Positions 10,820 to 21,366 of a stretch of DNA of 64,000 nt are shown piece by piece. Numbering within the stretch: the stretch's first letter is position 1; each line of letters starts with the position of its first letter. A program made the position numbers and the translations under genes. The stretch covers positions 1-64,000 of the forward strand of contig SAUG01000108.1 in assembly GCA_011316305.1 (NCBI GenBank), written 5' to 3'. The notes below the pieces were generated by a model. That model was not told where the DNA came from. It saw only the letters and a program-made list of their open reading frames with translations, and searched no databases. This stretch comes from Rusavskia elegans. Taxonomy: Eukaryota; Ascomycota; Lecanoromycetes; Teloschistales; Teloschistaceae.

Positions 10820-11347
10820 GCGCCGTGAACGTGATTGTCGTAGACTGAATATATCTGGGTTACCTGCTGATCTTGCGTCATGTTGTTGCAAGAAATTCAC
10901 CTCTCCAATAGCGAGCCAAAAACGACCGGTCAATGTCGACCTTGTTTCAAAGCCAGTCTAGTAACGGTATGACTTCATTGACCGAGCATCAACGATTCTC
11001 CAGCCCGATTCTCCAAGCATCGCATCTATCAAGCCCGGCGGTGACGGATTTTGCGGACATTGGCGTTTTGATCTGTAATGGTGGAGCGCTAGACCAAATC
11101 AGGAGAAACCCACGAGATGCGTTTATCGGCGATATCTCCGGCAGCACCGGAAGTTGCTATATCCTGCAGGTTGGCTCCTTCGATCAGTCCGTGGGCGCGA
11201 TGGGCAGGGTTGAATGGCAGCATTCGCATATAAGAAGGGTCTGGTCGCCATTTGAAGATGATGGGCCATCGGCCACTTCGCGTTTCACAGACATCCAGCT
11301 TTGCACCTTGAATATCCCACCACCAACATCAGCAACAGCGAGACAAC
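10820..11347. other. Intergenic, promoter side of the aldo/keto reductase
   Basis: An open frame at 10933-11391 runs through here but has no family resemblance and overlaps the reductase start, so I treat it as chance. No repeat was seen. Confidence 0.5.
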
Positions 11348-12378
11348 ATGCCTGCACCACCTGTGCCAGCTTCCTTGCAAAAGAGCCTTGACGAGACCAA
11401 ATGCAAATATGTTCAACTTGGCAGCTCTGGCCTCCGCGTGTCGATGCCCATCCTAGGAACCATGGGCATCGGCAGTCAAGAATGGCAGGACTGGGTGATG
11501 AGCGAAGAGGAGGGACTGAAGACATTGAAAGCAGCTTACGACAGGGGTGACTAGATCAGATGCAATAACCCCTGAGACGCCGACACTGACATAGCAGCAG
11601 GCGTCACGACCTGGGATACTGCCAATGTGTACTCTAGCGGCGCCAATGAGGAGGTCGTCGGGAAGGCGATCAAGGAATTCAACATACCTCGAGAGAAAGT
11701 CACTATCTTGGCCAAGGTTTTCGGTACGGTGCCAGAAGAAAAGGGCATTTTCAACTTCTTTTTCGAGGACCAGATGGGGAAGAGTAAAGATTACATCAAT
11801 CGGGGAGGCGAGTACTTCCATACCATGGACCGAAGAAAGCGCGAAAGTTTGGCCACTGACATCCAACAGGTCTCTCCCGCGGCGCAATCATGAAAGCCGT
11901 CGACGCCTCCCTCAAACGTCTGGGAACAGACTACATCGACCTCCTCCAGATCCACCGCTTCGACCCCACGGTGCCTCCAGCCGAAACAATGAAAGCCTTG
12001 CACGACCTCGTCCAGATGGGAAAAGTGCACTACATCGGCGCCAGCTCCATGTGGACCTACCAGTTCGCGACCATGCAATTCCTTGCCGAGAAGAACGGGT
12101 GGACGAAATTCATCAGCATGCAGAACAACTACCACCTCTGCTACCGCGAGGAAGAAAGGGAGATGAACAAATTTTGCAATGAAACGGGTGTGGGAATCAT
12201 ACCATGGGGACCGTTGTTTGGAGGGCTGCTGGCGAAGCCGTGGGGCGAGGAGTCGACGAGGTCGAAGATGAGTATTGCGATGAGTGGAGGCCTCACGGAG
12301 GCGGACGAGGGGATCAACAAGAGGGTGCAGGAGGTGGCGGAGAAGAAGGGGTGGAAGATGAGTGCGGGTCATGTTTGA
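11348..12378 (+). CDS. Aldo/keto reductase, C-terminally short, with a GC-AG intron
   Basis: Exons 11348-11546, 11601-11807 and 11870-12378 join in phase to 304 residues. Motifs run in family order: [34 protein letters not shown] (with the catalytic Asp and Tyr), [11 protein letters not shown] (Lys), [18 protein letters not shown] (His), [35 protein letters not shown], and [20 protein letters not shown]. The second intron starts GCGAGT rather than GT; only that donor restores [20 protein letters not shown]. The protein stops at GWKMSAGHV where relatives continue for roughly 40-60 residues (the ALAW helix and the last NADPH-binding loops). No continuation was found downstream in any frame. The barrel and tetrad are present, but the lost tail may make it inactive. 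It resembles the fungal aryl-alcohol/versiconal-type reductase group; the substrate is unknown. Confidence 0.85.
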
Positions 12379-13251
12379 AGGAGAAGGAAAGGGGGGAGGA
12401 TGTGATGACATCATCAATGTCGTCCTTATCAGCTTCCAGGTCATCTCAGCTGCTATCCTTTTCCCCATTCCAAGCAGCATGTGTGTTCCGAGCTTCATCC
12501 AAACCTAGCATACGAGATTCCACCTCATCGCTGTAGCTTCTGTAACTGTGAGTACGCGTCGCATGATTGAGACGACAACATGGTGGGAATCGACAACTCA
12601 ACAAATCGATACATCGATTTCGCTGGTATTGGACCCTGTGCTTCCTCACTTGGCGCATCCGACTTTTCTTCGATCCTTCATCATCCATTCCCTATGAAGT
12701 CTGCCAAACGTGTACATCATGTGAAAAATGAGACGCAATCCGTTCTCCTTCCATTCCTTTTGCCGTGAAGCACGACTCTTTTCACCGGCATTTTCATGCA
12801 CCATCCATAGATCCTTCCCTCTTATCTTAGGGTGGTGTTTCTCTCCGCTGCACCTGCCATTTGCGACAGACTTTGTGGTCATAAGACTGTGCTTTAGTAC
12901 AGGTTCTGGCGGCCTCGTCATTCGTTGACGGCATTGTTCCACACGTGAAGCAGAACTCTGCTTCAGGGCCATCTCGCAGCAGTTTGTGTGGGCCACCAGC
13001 TCTGATTGCGACCGTCTTCAACGGCTGTACTCCAACCAGGAGCCCGCAGTCCATTCATCCAGCAGCAGAATCTCGCGGACAAAGTGCTCCTACTGGGGCC
13101 GTCTTCAACAGTCGGTGTTGAACAGTTTTCTTTGCCAAGCGTCTCTGACCTTATCACGCAACGATCATCTCTCAGTACTTAAACGGTCACGCTGTCCCAC
13201 ATACAATTTTTTTCACTCTTCACCTACCACACAGCAAGCGGAGCAGCCGTC
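12379..13251. other. Intergenic, no gene recognised
   Basis: Both strands carry only short frames with no recognisable products. The direct repeats ACGGCTGTACTCCAACC and CCGTCTTCAAC occur near 13010-13130 (GACCGTCTTCAACGG and GGCCGTCTTCAACAG). The missing reductase tail is not found here. Confidence 0.5.
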
Positions 13252-14261
13252 ATGGACTTTATCAATACGTCCAGCAGCGCCATCAAAGCCCAAGCTACCC
13301 CTCGGCGGATCTTGCCAAAGCGCAAACGCAAGGAGACTTCCTACTTTCCAAGCGACTCCGAATCCGACTTGGAAGGGGGCGATGCTGAGGAATATGATTC
13401 GGAGATCGAAAGTGCTCCGTCAGCCAAGGTCAGCAGCTATCTTTAAACTGTTTGTGTCCCCGCGGTGCTGCTTAATCTGACCAATTCCTGCAGAGAGCCA
13501 AAGCGACCCCTGCGGTCCAGCCACCCAAGCCACTACCCAAGAAGAAGATCTTTCCGTTCTCGTCGCTTCCAGCGGAGCTCAAAAATAGGATCTACTCCTA
13601 CGCCTTGACTAGCGATGGGCCCATTTACCTGATTTCCAAGAGAAAGCACCACTACCGCCACGCCATAGCTCTTGGCGACACCGATAGCTTCGGAAAAGAC
13701 GGTCGTCGGGGCTCGTACGGATACTTACGCCAGAACGACAACCCAGTGATCCGCAAGCCTCCTCTCGTACCTCAATTCCTCGTGCTCAACCGTCAGATTC
13801 ACGCCGAAACGCAGCCAATCCTCTACGGCGCAAATGTCTTTGCTGTTGAAGACATGAAAGCCCTACATACATTCCTCGCCAACATCGGGCCCAAGAACTG
13901 CGAAACCCTCCAGCAGCTGAGCATCAAGCAACTCGGCCACTCCCGCTCTACCTCGTCTTTGGCGTACCCTGCTTTCGTTCTACTGGCCAACGCGGTCAAT
14001 CTGACACGTCTTGAGATGGACTGTGCGATTTCCTGGGGTGAAGGGGACCGGATCGGGCGCGCATTCTGGAGGGAGGCCCACCACTGGATTGAGAGCATAG
14101 GCCGGCACAGGGGACGTCGCGATGCCGCCTTGGATATTGTGGATCTTACCACGAAGAATGTATCACTTTGGCTCGAACGATCGGGGAAAACAAAGGAACA
14201 GTTGCTGGACGAAATACGAGCTGATTTCCGAGCGGAGCTGCGAGGCCTGTTGAAACTTTGA
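13252..14261 (+). CDS. 2EXR/F-box-like protein
   Basis: Two exons (13252-13428 and 13494-14261) join in phase to 314 residues. The N-terminal 80 residues are basic then acidic and likely disordered (LPKRKRKETSYFP, SDSESDLEGGDAEEYDSE). The domain starts at FPFSSLPAELKNRIYSYALT, the signature of the fungal 2EXR/F-box-like family, followed by VPQFLVLNRQIHAETQPILYGAN (the usual 'colleagues' block LL..N..I..E..PILYG) and FLANIGPKNCETLQQLSI. This large family in filamentous fungi is thought to act as substrate adaptors, but few members are characterised. The KRKRK stretch may be a nuclear signal. It is complete, with no lesion. Confidence 0.88.
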
Positions 14262-15054
14262 GATTGTCACTCTGGAGAAGAAGATGTCCCCAGGTGGATG
14301 CTTCCGGTGCTCCACCAGTCTTGACAGCAGGGCGTTCAATGTATGAGGCTGTGAAGAGCTCGACCCAAGCGAGATGACTGCCGGCACCTCGACGATTGGG
14401 CCTGGAATTGCACACTGTGACCAAGCTGTACTATTGCACCTTTCATTTGTGCTTTGCTTGGAGCTGGACGAATGAAATATCGGGGATGCGACTGGAAGAA
14501 CATGGTAAGGATGATGGGCTAAGGCGTTGGTGATTCAGCATAAAGGTTGTGAGTATCCCAAATATGAGATTCTACCTCCGAGGTCTACCATTCTGCATTG
14601 ATACGACATATGATATCTGCAGGCTGCTTGAGTCAATGTGGACAGCCTCTTGACGTGGCTGAGCTGGGCAAAGAGCATCTCTACCGGCATTATCTAAATG
14701 CGTTAGCTAGATAGCAGATAAAGCCTCTTATGTAGGCTATACCTTGTTATCCTTAGGGCCAGCTTTCTGCGCTTGGGCTTGTGGACGCTTTGAAAACTAT
14801 TGCTTGCAGATACTTGAAAGTCACGCGATGACTCCCTTCTGTTTCACGAAAGTGAGTGACAATGATGCTCATTTGACGTATTTTCCAAACGTCCCGCGTG
14901 AGAAGATGAAGAATTGCAAGTATTCGCATGTTCTCATCCTCTAGCGGTCAGCAACGGCCCCTTTGACGAGATCGAGAACGCGATCTTGCGTAAATGTACT
15001 CACTTAGTCATCGTCTTCTGCTAGCCATGAAATCTTCCGTGCTACTCCTTGTTG
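14262..15054. other. Intergenic, no gene recognised
   Basis: Nothing protein-like beyond short frames. This contains the 3' flank of the 2EXR gene and the distal promoter of the small MGC protein. Confidence 0.5.
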
Positions 15055-15066
15055 GATATATAAAAG
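15055..15066 (+). promoter_or_regulatory. TATA box upstream of the small MGC protein gene
   Basis: GGATATATAAAAGC fits a strong TATA box on the plus strand, about 285 bases before the ATG at 15351. The intervening leader is T/C-rich with repeated CATCTC/GACATC words, consistent with a long 5' untranslated region and a highly transcribed gene. This is inference from sequence only. Confidence 0.4.
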
Positions 15067-15350
15067 CAAGACTCTAGCTACACTGTGCGCCTTCTGTGCT
15101 CGTCATCTTACGGCTTATCTCAAATCAGGCAAGATCTTTTGAATCACAGTCTATACTTTATCGCAGCTCGGCATTTCAGCATCTCAGCTTTGCAGCAACA
15201 CCATCGATACCTGTATCAGTATCTCAACATCTCGTTATTGACATCTTGTAGAGCATAGTATTGGCATCGATCTTGACATCTCGACATCATACCATCGACA
15301 TTCAAACATCCGTCTCGCCCGGATCCGTTTCGGCAACTCCAACGATTACA

Positions 15351-15671
15351 ATGGGCTGCACATCCTCCAAGCACTCCCTGTACTCCTCCTCATCATCGTC
15401 AACCTCACTACTTTCCCAGCTCTGCTCGGGACCGACACCACAATATCAACGACCGCGATTGGACTGCCAGTATACAGCATACGGGTACCCGCCGATGAAA
15501 GCTTGTTCCGGGTATTACAATGCACCGATGCGCATTGATGAATGGAGGAGGGGAATATGGTTATTGAAATATTCGCCGCAGGTAAAGGGAGGGATCAAGA
15601 GGGTTAGGGACGAAGGATGGGGGAAGGGAATGGAAGGGGACATGGGTGTCCGATACTCTTATTCCAAGTGA
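15351..15671 (+). CDS. Small protein with N-terminal myristoylation/palmitoylation signal
   Basis: 106 residues. The frame is open from 15261, but the ATG at 15351 gives MGCTSSKHSLYSSSSSSTSL: Gly2, Cys3, Ser/Lys at 6-7, the classic dual myristoylation-palmitoylation signal that tethers proteins to the plasma membrane. After the serine run come RPRLDCQYTAYGYPPM, MRIDEWRRGIWLLKYSPQ and a Gly-rich, tyrosine-ending tail. No known domain. The start is supported by the TATA box at 15055 and by the motif itself. It could act as a membrane-bound signalling or scaffolding peptide, but I do not know a homologue. Coding status is moderately secure. Confidence 0.6.
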   Translation: MGCTSSKHSLYSSSSSSTSLLSQLCSGPTPQYQRPRLDCQYTAYGYPPMKACSGYYNAPMRIDEWRRGIWLLKYSPQVKGGIKRVRDEGWGKGMEGDMGVRYSYSK

Positions 15672-16120
15672 TTTCTCATAACAATATCAGCGGGAATGAG
15701 GCAGGGTGACTCAATAGTGTGATTGGTATAGGAATAATGTTTGGGTATTCATGGATGGAAGAATGGAAAGGCGGAGACAGTTTCGCTTGGAGAGATTGAC
15801 TGAGGCAGATTGACTTTTGATCTGGTAGATATATGAAGCCTCTTCAGGAGGGTGTTATCCACCTATGAGATTTTTGTAGCCGATCCAGCTGTGCTTATCG
15901 TAAAACTCCTCACCGGCGTCGAAATGCTCCAGAGCGCAAAGCCGTTGTTGGCCTGTCGCAATACCGCATATTCTTCGATCAAAGATCCATGTCCGATGGT
16001 CTATCTTGATTTGCCGTAAAGCAATGCCAAAGTGCACGCGTAGAAGAAGGCAGGCAGCGCTGTTCAATCATGCAGCCAACACAAAATATATTGTGCTCAT
16101 TGGCACCCAAAAACATATCA
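15672..16120. other. Intergenic between the MGC gene and tRNA-Gly
   Basis: 3' flank of the small protein gene and upstream region of the tRNA. Only chance minus-strand frames. Confidence 0.5.
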
Positions 16121-16252
16121 GCGTTCGTGGTTCAGGGGTAGAATTCTTCGTTGCCATGTCCACGCTAGCTCGAAGAGGCCGGGGTAAGCTCCTTATCACC
16201 GCAAATGGTTAACTCCGCTAACTCCATTAAGGTTCGAGTCCCCGCGAACGCA
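16121..16252 (+). tRNA. tRNA-Gly(GCC), with anticodon-loop intron and a T-arm insertion
   Basis: The acceptor stem GCGTTCG (16121-16127) pairs with CGAACGC (16245-16251), discriminator A16252. The D-arm GTTC-AGGGGTA-GAAT and anticodon stem CTTCG (16146-16150)/CGAAG (16171-16175) are intact. The loop begins TTGCCA, giving anticodon GCC at 16153-16155, with about 13 nt of intron at the normal 37/38 position. The T-stem halves CGGGG (16180-16184) and CCCCG (16240-16244) and loop TTCGAGT (16233-16239) pair perfectly, but 48 extra nucleotides (16185-16232) separate the 5' T-stem from the loop. Every arm is otherwise fully paired. The insertion makes it either a tRNA pseudogene disrupted recently or a gene with a second, non-canonical intron. 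Confidence 0.8.
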
Positions 16253-16602
16253 GCTGCTGCTTATCTTTTTGCTGGATGGAGGCATGCTTTTTGGGTTCAG
16301 CTATGGTTGTCGTTGATTTTTGCGAGGCCTGGGGAGGGGGTGGTGGTTGTGGATGGTTGTGGGGCGGAGTTTGGGGTTGAGCTGTGGGGAGAATGCCAAG
16401 ATGCAGGCAAGGCAAGGCAGGGCTAGGGCTGGGGTGAGGGCTTGGCGTTGTGGACCCTGTCTTTGTATCGACGATATGTCTTGCTTTCCCTCCTTCGACG
16501 GAGATCGCGAGCGAGGATATATTCAATGAGTGCATGTCAATGGCATCGATCAGAATACTCGAACCTTACAGCCCGGTGTCATCATCTTCAAGACTGAGCA
16601 CC
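16253..16602. other. Spacer, G-rich
   Basis: Positions 16320-16440 are G-rich with repeated GGTGGTTGTGG and AGGCAAGGCAAGGCAGGG words. No gene recognised. It contains the presumed promoter of the Zn2Cys6 factor. Confidence 0.5.
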
Positions 16603-18318
16603 ATGCAACAGGATCTCAAGATCTCAATCGCCTCTTGCTCGACAACATTCTGCATCCCATCGTAATGCCATGATCTTGTTAACAACAGATGCTGCACGTG
16701 CAAACAGCGTCGTATCAAGGTGGGTGGAATCATTGCAGCCTCTAGCCTGTTATGCTAGACTGTACTGATGCAGCTCAGTGCGACGAGATTCGCCCGAGAT
16801 GTCCGCGTTGCCAGAAGGCGAATCTCCTCTGTAATTGTTATAAGGTGGGCACCGAGGGAAACAGCATTTTTCTGAATGAAAATGATTACGCGGCCGGTCA
16901 CCGCAAACGTCCTCGTTGACCCAATGTCAGAATGATGTCGGTCATGCATGGTGGTCCTCATGTGCCGTCGAATAATCAACTCAACGCGCTGAAACAGGTC
17001 TCGATCCCGGTACAACAGCGCAGTAACGTCGAACGACCTCAGTCAGCTCCAGTTGTCCCATTGCTAGATCATGCTTTGGCCCACTCCTCCCACTTTTGGA
17101 TCGGGACACCGAATTGCTGGCCTGAGATCGCCCATGGTCATTTGAAGTTCGCCCTTCCTGGCGTGTGTCTCACTCAACCTCAATCGGCACTTAGCCTTGC
17201 AGTGCTTGCCGTCTCACACGCTACCTTCGCTCGAGCCAGGAAAAGTCGGGCTGCCCTGACGAGAGGATGTTCTTTTCACTCCGAAGCTCTGTTGAAAACC
17301 AATCACATTCTGAGATACACGAAGCTTAATGAGGAACTAAACGATGAGCTTCTACTTGCCGTGATGCTCCTGAGCTTTTGTGAGACTTCAGTCACCGCCA
17401 ACACGCCCGATCAGTGGAGCAATATTGCACAATTGATGGCAAGGAGCTTTACCCATCACGATGGCGCCCTAGCTATGCTCAAGCTGCGACGGCAGGTTAA
17501 TCACAGTAAAGGGTTGAACAAACTTGTCAGACGCTCTTTGATCCGTTCCGCTTACACGTAGTTCACCTCTCCCAGTCTGATCCACGATGGCTCGGCATTC
17601 GGAGAGCAAGGCATTGCCTTCGGACTGGATAGCTGTATGGTAGCAGCTGCCGACCTGAGAAATGAGATTCGTGCTCTGATTGGCGACTCCACTCACAATA
17701 TCGATTCCAGAGACTGAAGCACAAGCCCGGCAGTTGCTGGTACAAGCCCGAGTTCTCGACGAACACCTGGCTGAGTGGGCATACCATCTGCCTCCAGAGC
17801 ACCTTTACCGTCGGCATACGGTAGAGCAGGATCATTCAAACGACAAGTTCTTCCAGCCGATCATCCATCTCTATCCTACCCCTGGACATGCTGGGATGTG
17901 GAACCGCTACCGTGCTCTCCGTCTCACCATCAACGACAGTATCCCCATATGTATCTCCTTGTCTTGTGATCCATCGGTGCGAAACCTGCAGCTCTTAAAA
18001 GACAAAGCATTGTCCCGAATCGCACACTTGTCGGACGATCTTTGCGCAAGCATAGCCTACGTCTTGGGGTTTGTTCGCACCAACTCTGCGACTGGACAAG
18101 ATACCGGTGTCACCATTGAGATCCCCAAGTCTCTCAAAGATGTTGTCAAAGCCACCTCGGCTTCGATTCTCGCATGGCTTTTGACGATGGCAACCTTTGT
18201 GGATAGGATACCACAGCGACATCGACTGTATCTTGCAGCCAGGTTGCGAGATTTCGGAGAGATTGTGGATGACGGTACTGTAGAAAGGGTCGCTGCTGGT
18301 TTCGCAAGCGAGCAGTGA
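16603..18318 (+). pseudogene. Zn2Cys6 transcription factor with fungal-specific domain, disrupted
   Basis: A probable first exon (MQQDLKISIASC) leads into CCTCKQRRIK, then after an intron QCDEIRPRCPRCQKANLLC: the six-cysteine binuclear zinc cluster that binds DNA. It continues NSIFLNENDYAAGHRKRPR as in relatives. The frame at 16932-17561 gives the regulatory domain (FWIGTPNCWPEIAH, LAVSHATFARARKSRAAL, LLLAVMLLSFCETSV, GLNKLVRRSLIRSAYT), interrupted by TAG at 17559-17561. The same frame resumes with DGSAFGEQGIAFGLDSCMV. Near 17700 the reading shifts by one into the frame 17680-18318 (LLVQARVLDEHLAEWAYHLP, GMWNRYRALRLTIN, MATFVDRIPQRHRLYLAARL). The 16920 junction also needs an intron or a shift. 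With one stop and at least one shift it is probably a decayed regulator of the DUF3468-like fungal TF group. Confidence 0.7.
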
Positions 18319-18595
18319 CCTAATGTCTAACAGTAATGATATTATCGCCACCTATCTTTTCTGATATGGATCATATGCAGCATGTACTTTGAATATACGG
18401 AAACCATCATTCACACCAAGCTCTCAGGATCATTCCCACAGGCAGTCCTATAATTCCAAAGAAGCATCGATGCAGCGGGTCCGGTAAAGGGTGAGAGTCA
18501 TTTTAACCTCCTGAACACACGAGTACCGCCATATCAATGCGCAGTGTGACTCATAAGACACAAGGCAAACCGGCAAAAACACCAAAATGAGAATT
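18319..18595. other. Spacer between pseudogene and tRNA-Arg
   Basis: No gene or repeat recognised. Confidence 0.4.
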
Positions 18596-18685
18596 TGATC
18601 AGTGAGGGACTTGAACCCTCAACCTCGGCCTTTCATGCTTCGCATTGCTCGTAGGACCACACTCTACCAATTGAGCCAACCGACC
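18596..18685 (-). tRNA. tRNA-Arg(ACG) with intron
   Basis: On the minus strand GGTCGGT pairs with ACTGATC (two G-U pairs), discriminator A. The D-arm is GCTC-AATTGGTA-GAGT. The anticodon stem TGGTC/GGCCG encloses CTACGA, giving anticodon ACG (read as ICG, arginine), followed by an intron of about 17 nt. The T-arm is GAGGG-TTCAAGT-CCCTC. All arms are intact, so the gene looks functional. Confidence 0.85.
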
Positions 18686-18736
18686 AGATGGATAAAACGG
18701 CATTAAAACCGCCCATATAGCCTTCGCCGAAGCTAC

Positions 18737-19255
18737 CTACACATCGTCGTACAAGTGGTCGCTAATATTCGGATGCCCAAGTCTGATTGTACCCCCAATC
18801 TCCACAGCAGTGTAATAGCCAACCGTCAACTCCAAAGCTTTCGTCTTCCCAGTCAAAATGGTTCCACCACAACCAGTACCCTTGATTATACATTTCATAA
18901 CAACGACCTCAGCCCATAACGCCAGCGCCTCCAGCGTCGTCTCCTCCGTATCTCGAGGGTCTCGAACATCAATCTTCACAACGCAGTTCTGAGGTATCGA
19001 AGCCCATTTTCGAGGCACACCATATGCACGGACCTCCTGTTTTACAACACCGGTCCGACCAAAGATAACGGGAAAGCCGGGATCTGAGCCGGCCATGTCC
19101 ACTATGGCGTCGCGGCATTCATTGACTTGGGGACGAATGCAGTACGGGCGAGTAGGGAAGCAGGTCGGCTCGATGCTGGCTACCAAAGGTCCAAGAGACG
19201 GTGTTGCCTCGATGTTGGCGATGATGGGGAGGAGGATGGCAAAGAGTAATATCAT
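18737..19255 (-). CDS. Small secreted protein, fungus-specific family
   Basis: 172 residues. The signal peptide MILLFAILLPIIANIEATPS is followed by a mature domain with cysteines at CFPTRPYC, VNECRDAI, QNCVVKID, MKCIIKGTGCGGT. The pattern NECRDAIVDM...VPRKWASIPQNCVVKIDV...CGGTILTGKTKALELTVGYY matches a widespread family of secreted fungal proteins of about 150-180 residues with four conserved cysteines and no assigned function; I know no domain name for it. Size, signal peptide and cysteines are effector-like, but such proteins are also common in saprotrophs. It is complete, single-exon, and begins about 50 bases from the stop of the next tRNA. Confidence 0.75.
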   Translation of the reverse strand: MILLFAILLPIIANIEATPSLGPLVASIEPTCFPTRPYCIRPQVNECRDAIVDMAGSDPGFPVIFGRTGVVKQEVRAYGVPRKWASIPQNCVVKIDVRDPRDTEETTLEALALWAEVVVMKCIIKGTGCGGTILTGKTKALELTVGYYTAVEIGGTIRLGHPNISDHLYDDV

Positions 19256-19659
19256 GGTAAGATGCTATCTGTCGGTATCTGATAAACACTGTGCCTATCT
19301 TTTCACACCAGACGAGCTGGCATTCCATCGACATGTCAGAGCGCTGCAGTCAGCAATATATACTGGATTACGCTCGGCCCGGGAAATCACGAGAATAGCG
19401 CTTGTCGCATGTTCCACGTACAGCATGTACGTGCATCGAAGTTTACGCAACATTCTTCACGGCGCAGAAGCGCCCCTGTTCTTTTGCCAGACTTTTCATT
19501 CCGGAATGTGCATTATGTCAAACTGTGCTGGGCTCCAGAAAAGCGACATTTCACGCCGACTGGGCTTTTCTCAAGGATACCTACAACGTCATTCAAGGAT
19601 AATAAGTTGCCAAAAGAAGACTTGCGATGGACTGTGGCGCAGGACATAGTTCCCAAAAT

Positions 19660-21012
19660 CGCACTTTATCACGTCTTGGATCTCATTCCCTTCTTCCTTA
19701 ACCGCGAAATCTTCCAGCGTCCGAGGGCTCTTTGATCGCAATCTGTATCGGCCACTATGCACAAGATTCTTAATGGAGCAGCAGTGGCCTGATGTCAAAT
19801 TGTCAGTCACCAATTATGAGTGCTCGGAGACAACCCTCTCGCTGCTGGCCACGCCTCTACTTCGTTCCTTGAGGTTCAAAGCTACCCCCGGCCCCATTGG
19901 TACGTACGATAAGTTGGACGGTTATTCCAAGTTGCCCGAGCTCAGAGAAATCATACTCAATGCTCCTAATCTTCGAAAACTGCACATCACCTTCGCTGCC
20001 TACTGGAGGAATCGCAACGTGGCGAATCCCCATATAATCCAGCTGCCTCTGAGACCGACTGATCGGCTCCCTCCTCTGCACGAACTAACCTTTTCGGGCC
20101 GTCCCGATACGTATGAGTGGAACCTTCAACACTGTACACTTCTACGTCAATGTATGGATTGGAGCCAGCTTTGTATCCTCGATCTCGGTCTCAGCTGCCC
20201 AGGACCTCTCTTTGAGCAAATTGGAGGTTCTCTGGGGATACGGACAGGTGAGGCCCGTTTGCCGATATGGCGTCAGGTTCCCCCATCATATAGGACCCTG
20301 GGCCCGGTCATCCGATTCATCGACACCGTTCGTGGGCTGCACGAACTGGATATCACCGACTTTAATCATACTGGCGATATGCTCGCTTCGACAATCCTAA
20401 ATAGCCAAAAGGCTTTACAAAGGTTTTCGTATCGTGTTTCGTCGGTTGGTTGGCGTTTATTGCGTCAGCACCTATGGACGGCTTCACAACTACAGGAACT
20501 TCGTGAACAATGTCCTGCTCTATTACATATAGAGATTGATTTTCCTTTGGTGGAACAAAAATGGGCAAATAGATTCATTCGCAAGCTGCTCCACAGAGTC
20601 ATCTCAGTAACGACTATTATAGTCATACCAACATGCCGAAGCGCTTAGATCATTCAGTCGTCTTGTCACTGTCAGGGTTAACATAAATCTCAATCTCGAC
20701 GCATCAGAATCCGTCGCCGAATATCACCAGGACGCGCAAGGAACCAAGTCGCTGCCGCCTCTTAATATCGATATCGCCCGAAAGGTCACCACGAAGCTAT
20801 TCAAAGGTTTCTTCCGGTATAATCATTCTGCTCGGTTGGAACATCTGGGAGTTTGCTTCAAGTACACTCAGCAAGACGATAGAGGGGAGACCTATCCTAT
20901 TGACAGTATGTTCAAGATAAGGCGAGATAGAAGTCTTGGTGCGAAATCTCCAGTTGATGGGGGTTATGTGATGGAAAGGAATGGAAAGTGCAGGGGTGGC
21001 TACCAGTTCTGA
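19660..21012 (+). pseudogene. F-box/LRR-like protein, frameshifted and lacking its N-terminus
   Basis: The frame through 19773-20648 reads like the leucine-rich half of a fungal F-box protein: LLATPLLRSLRFKATPG, KLPELREIILNAPNLRKLHI, PPLHELTFSG, WSQLCILDLG, LHELDITDFNHTGDM, LREQCPALLHIEIDFPL. It runs into a stop at 20646, while another frame opens at about 20623 and continues the same style (HAEALRSFSRLVTVRVNINL, LEHLGVCFKYTQQDDRGE) to a stop at 21012. No intron of usable size fits, so a frameshift between 20623 and 20645 is likely. No F-box motif is visible upstream; the frame there is open only to about 19655. The most probable reading is a decayed member of the large F-box/LRR family. Confidence 0.55.
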
Positions 21013-21366
21013 GGTCGAGGAAGAGTGAAAGCGCAAGGTAAAAGAGACAAATGGTCATACTTATATACACGGCCTTGGCATGACTAACGGTTATAAACAA
21101 CCATAATCCAGAGGATGAGTACTAGGGCCATGGATTTCTCTTCCTCAACACCTGCAGACCAACATGAATAATGATTAAGTATTCGCGATCTATAAGATCT
21201 GCCACAAGACGGCTCGCGCCTTACTGTCCAATTCCGCACACCGAGCCTGAGACGCTGCTCATCGACGTCTAAGAAACCTGACAGCGCAACCCATCTTCCA
21301 CCAATCTAGATCGTTGGAAACAAGAGCAACTGTCTAACTCAGCATCCGTCATCCCAGTCATCCGAA
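21013..21366. other. Intergenic, no gene recognised
   Basis: Promoter side of the RapZ C-terminal-like gene. Nothing else seen. Confidence 0.4.

Noticed and set aside
10933..11391. 152-codon plus-strand frame
   Set aside because: No family resemblance; overlaps the reductase start and reads like promoter DNA.
17559..17561. Intron as an explanation for the TAG in the Zn2Cys6 gene
   Set aside because: Conserved residues continue immediately on both sides in the same frame, leaving no room for an intron.
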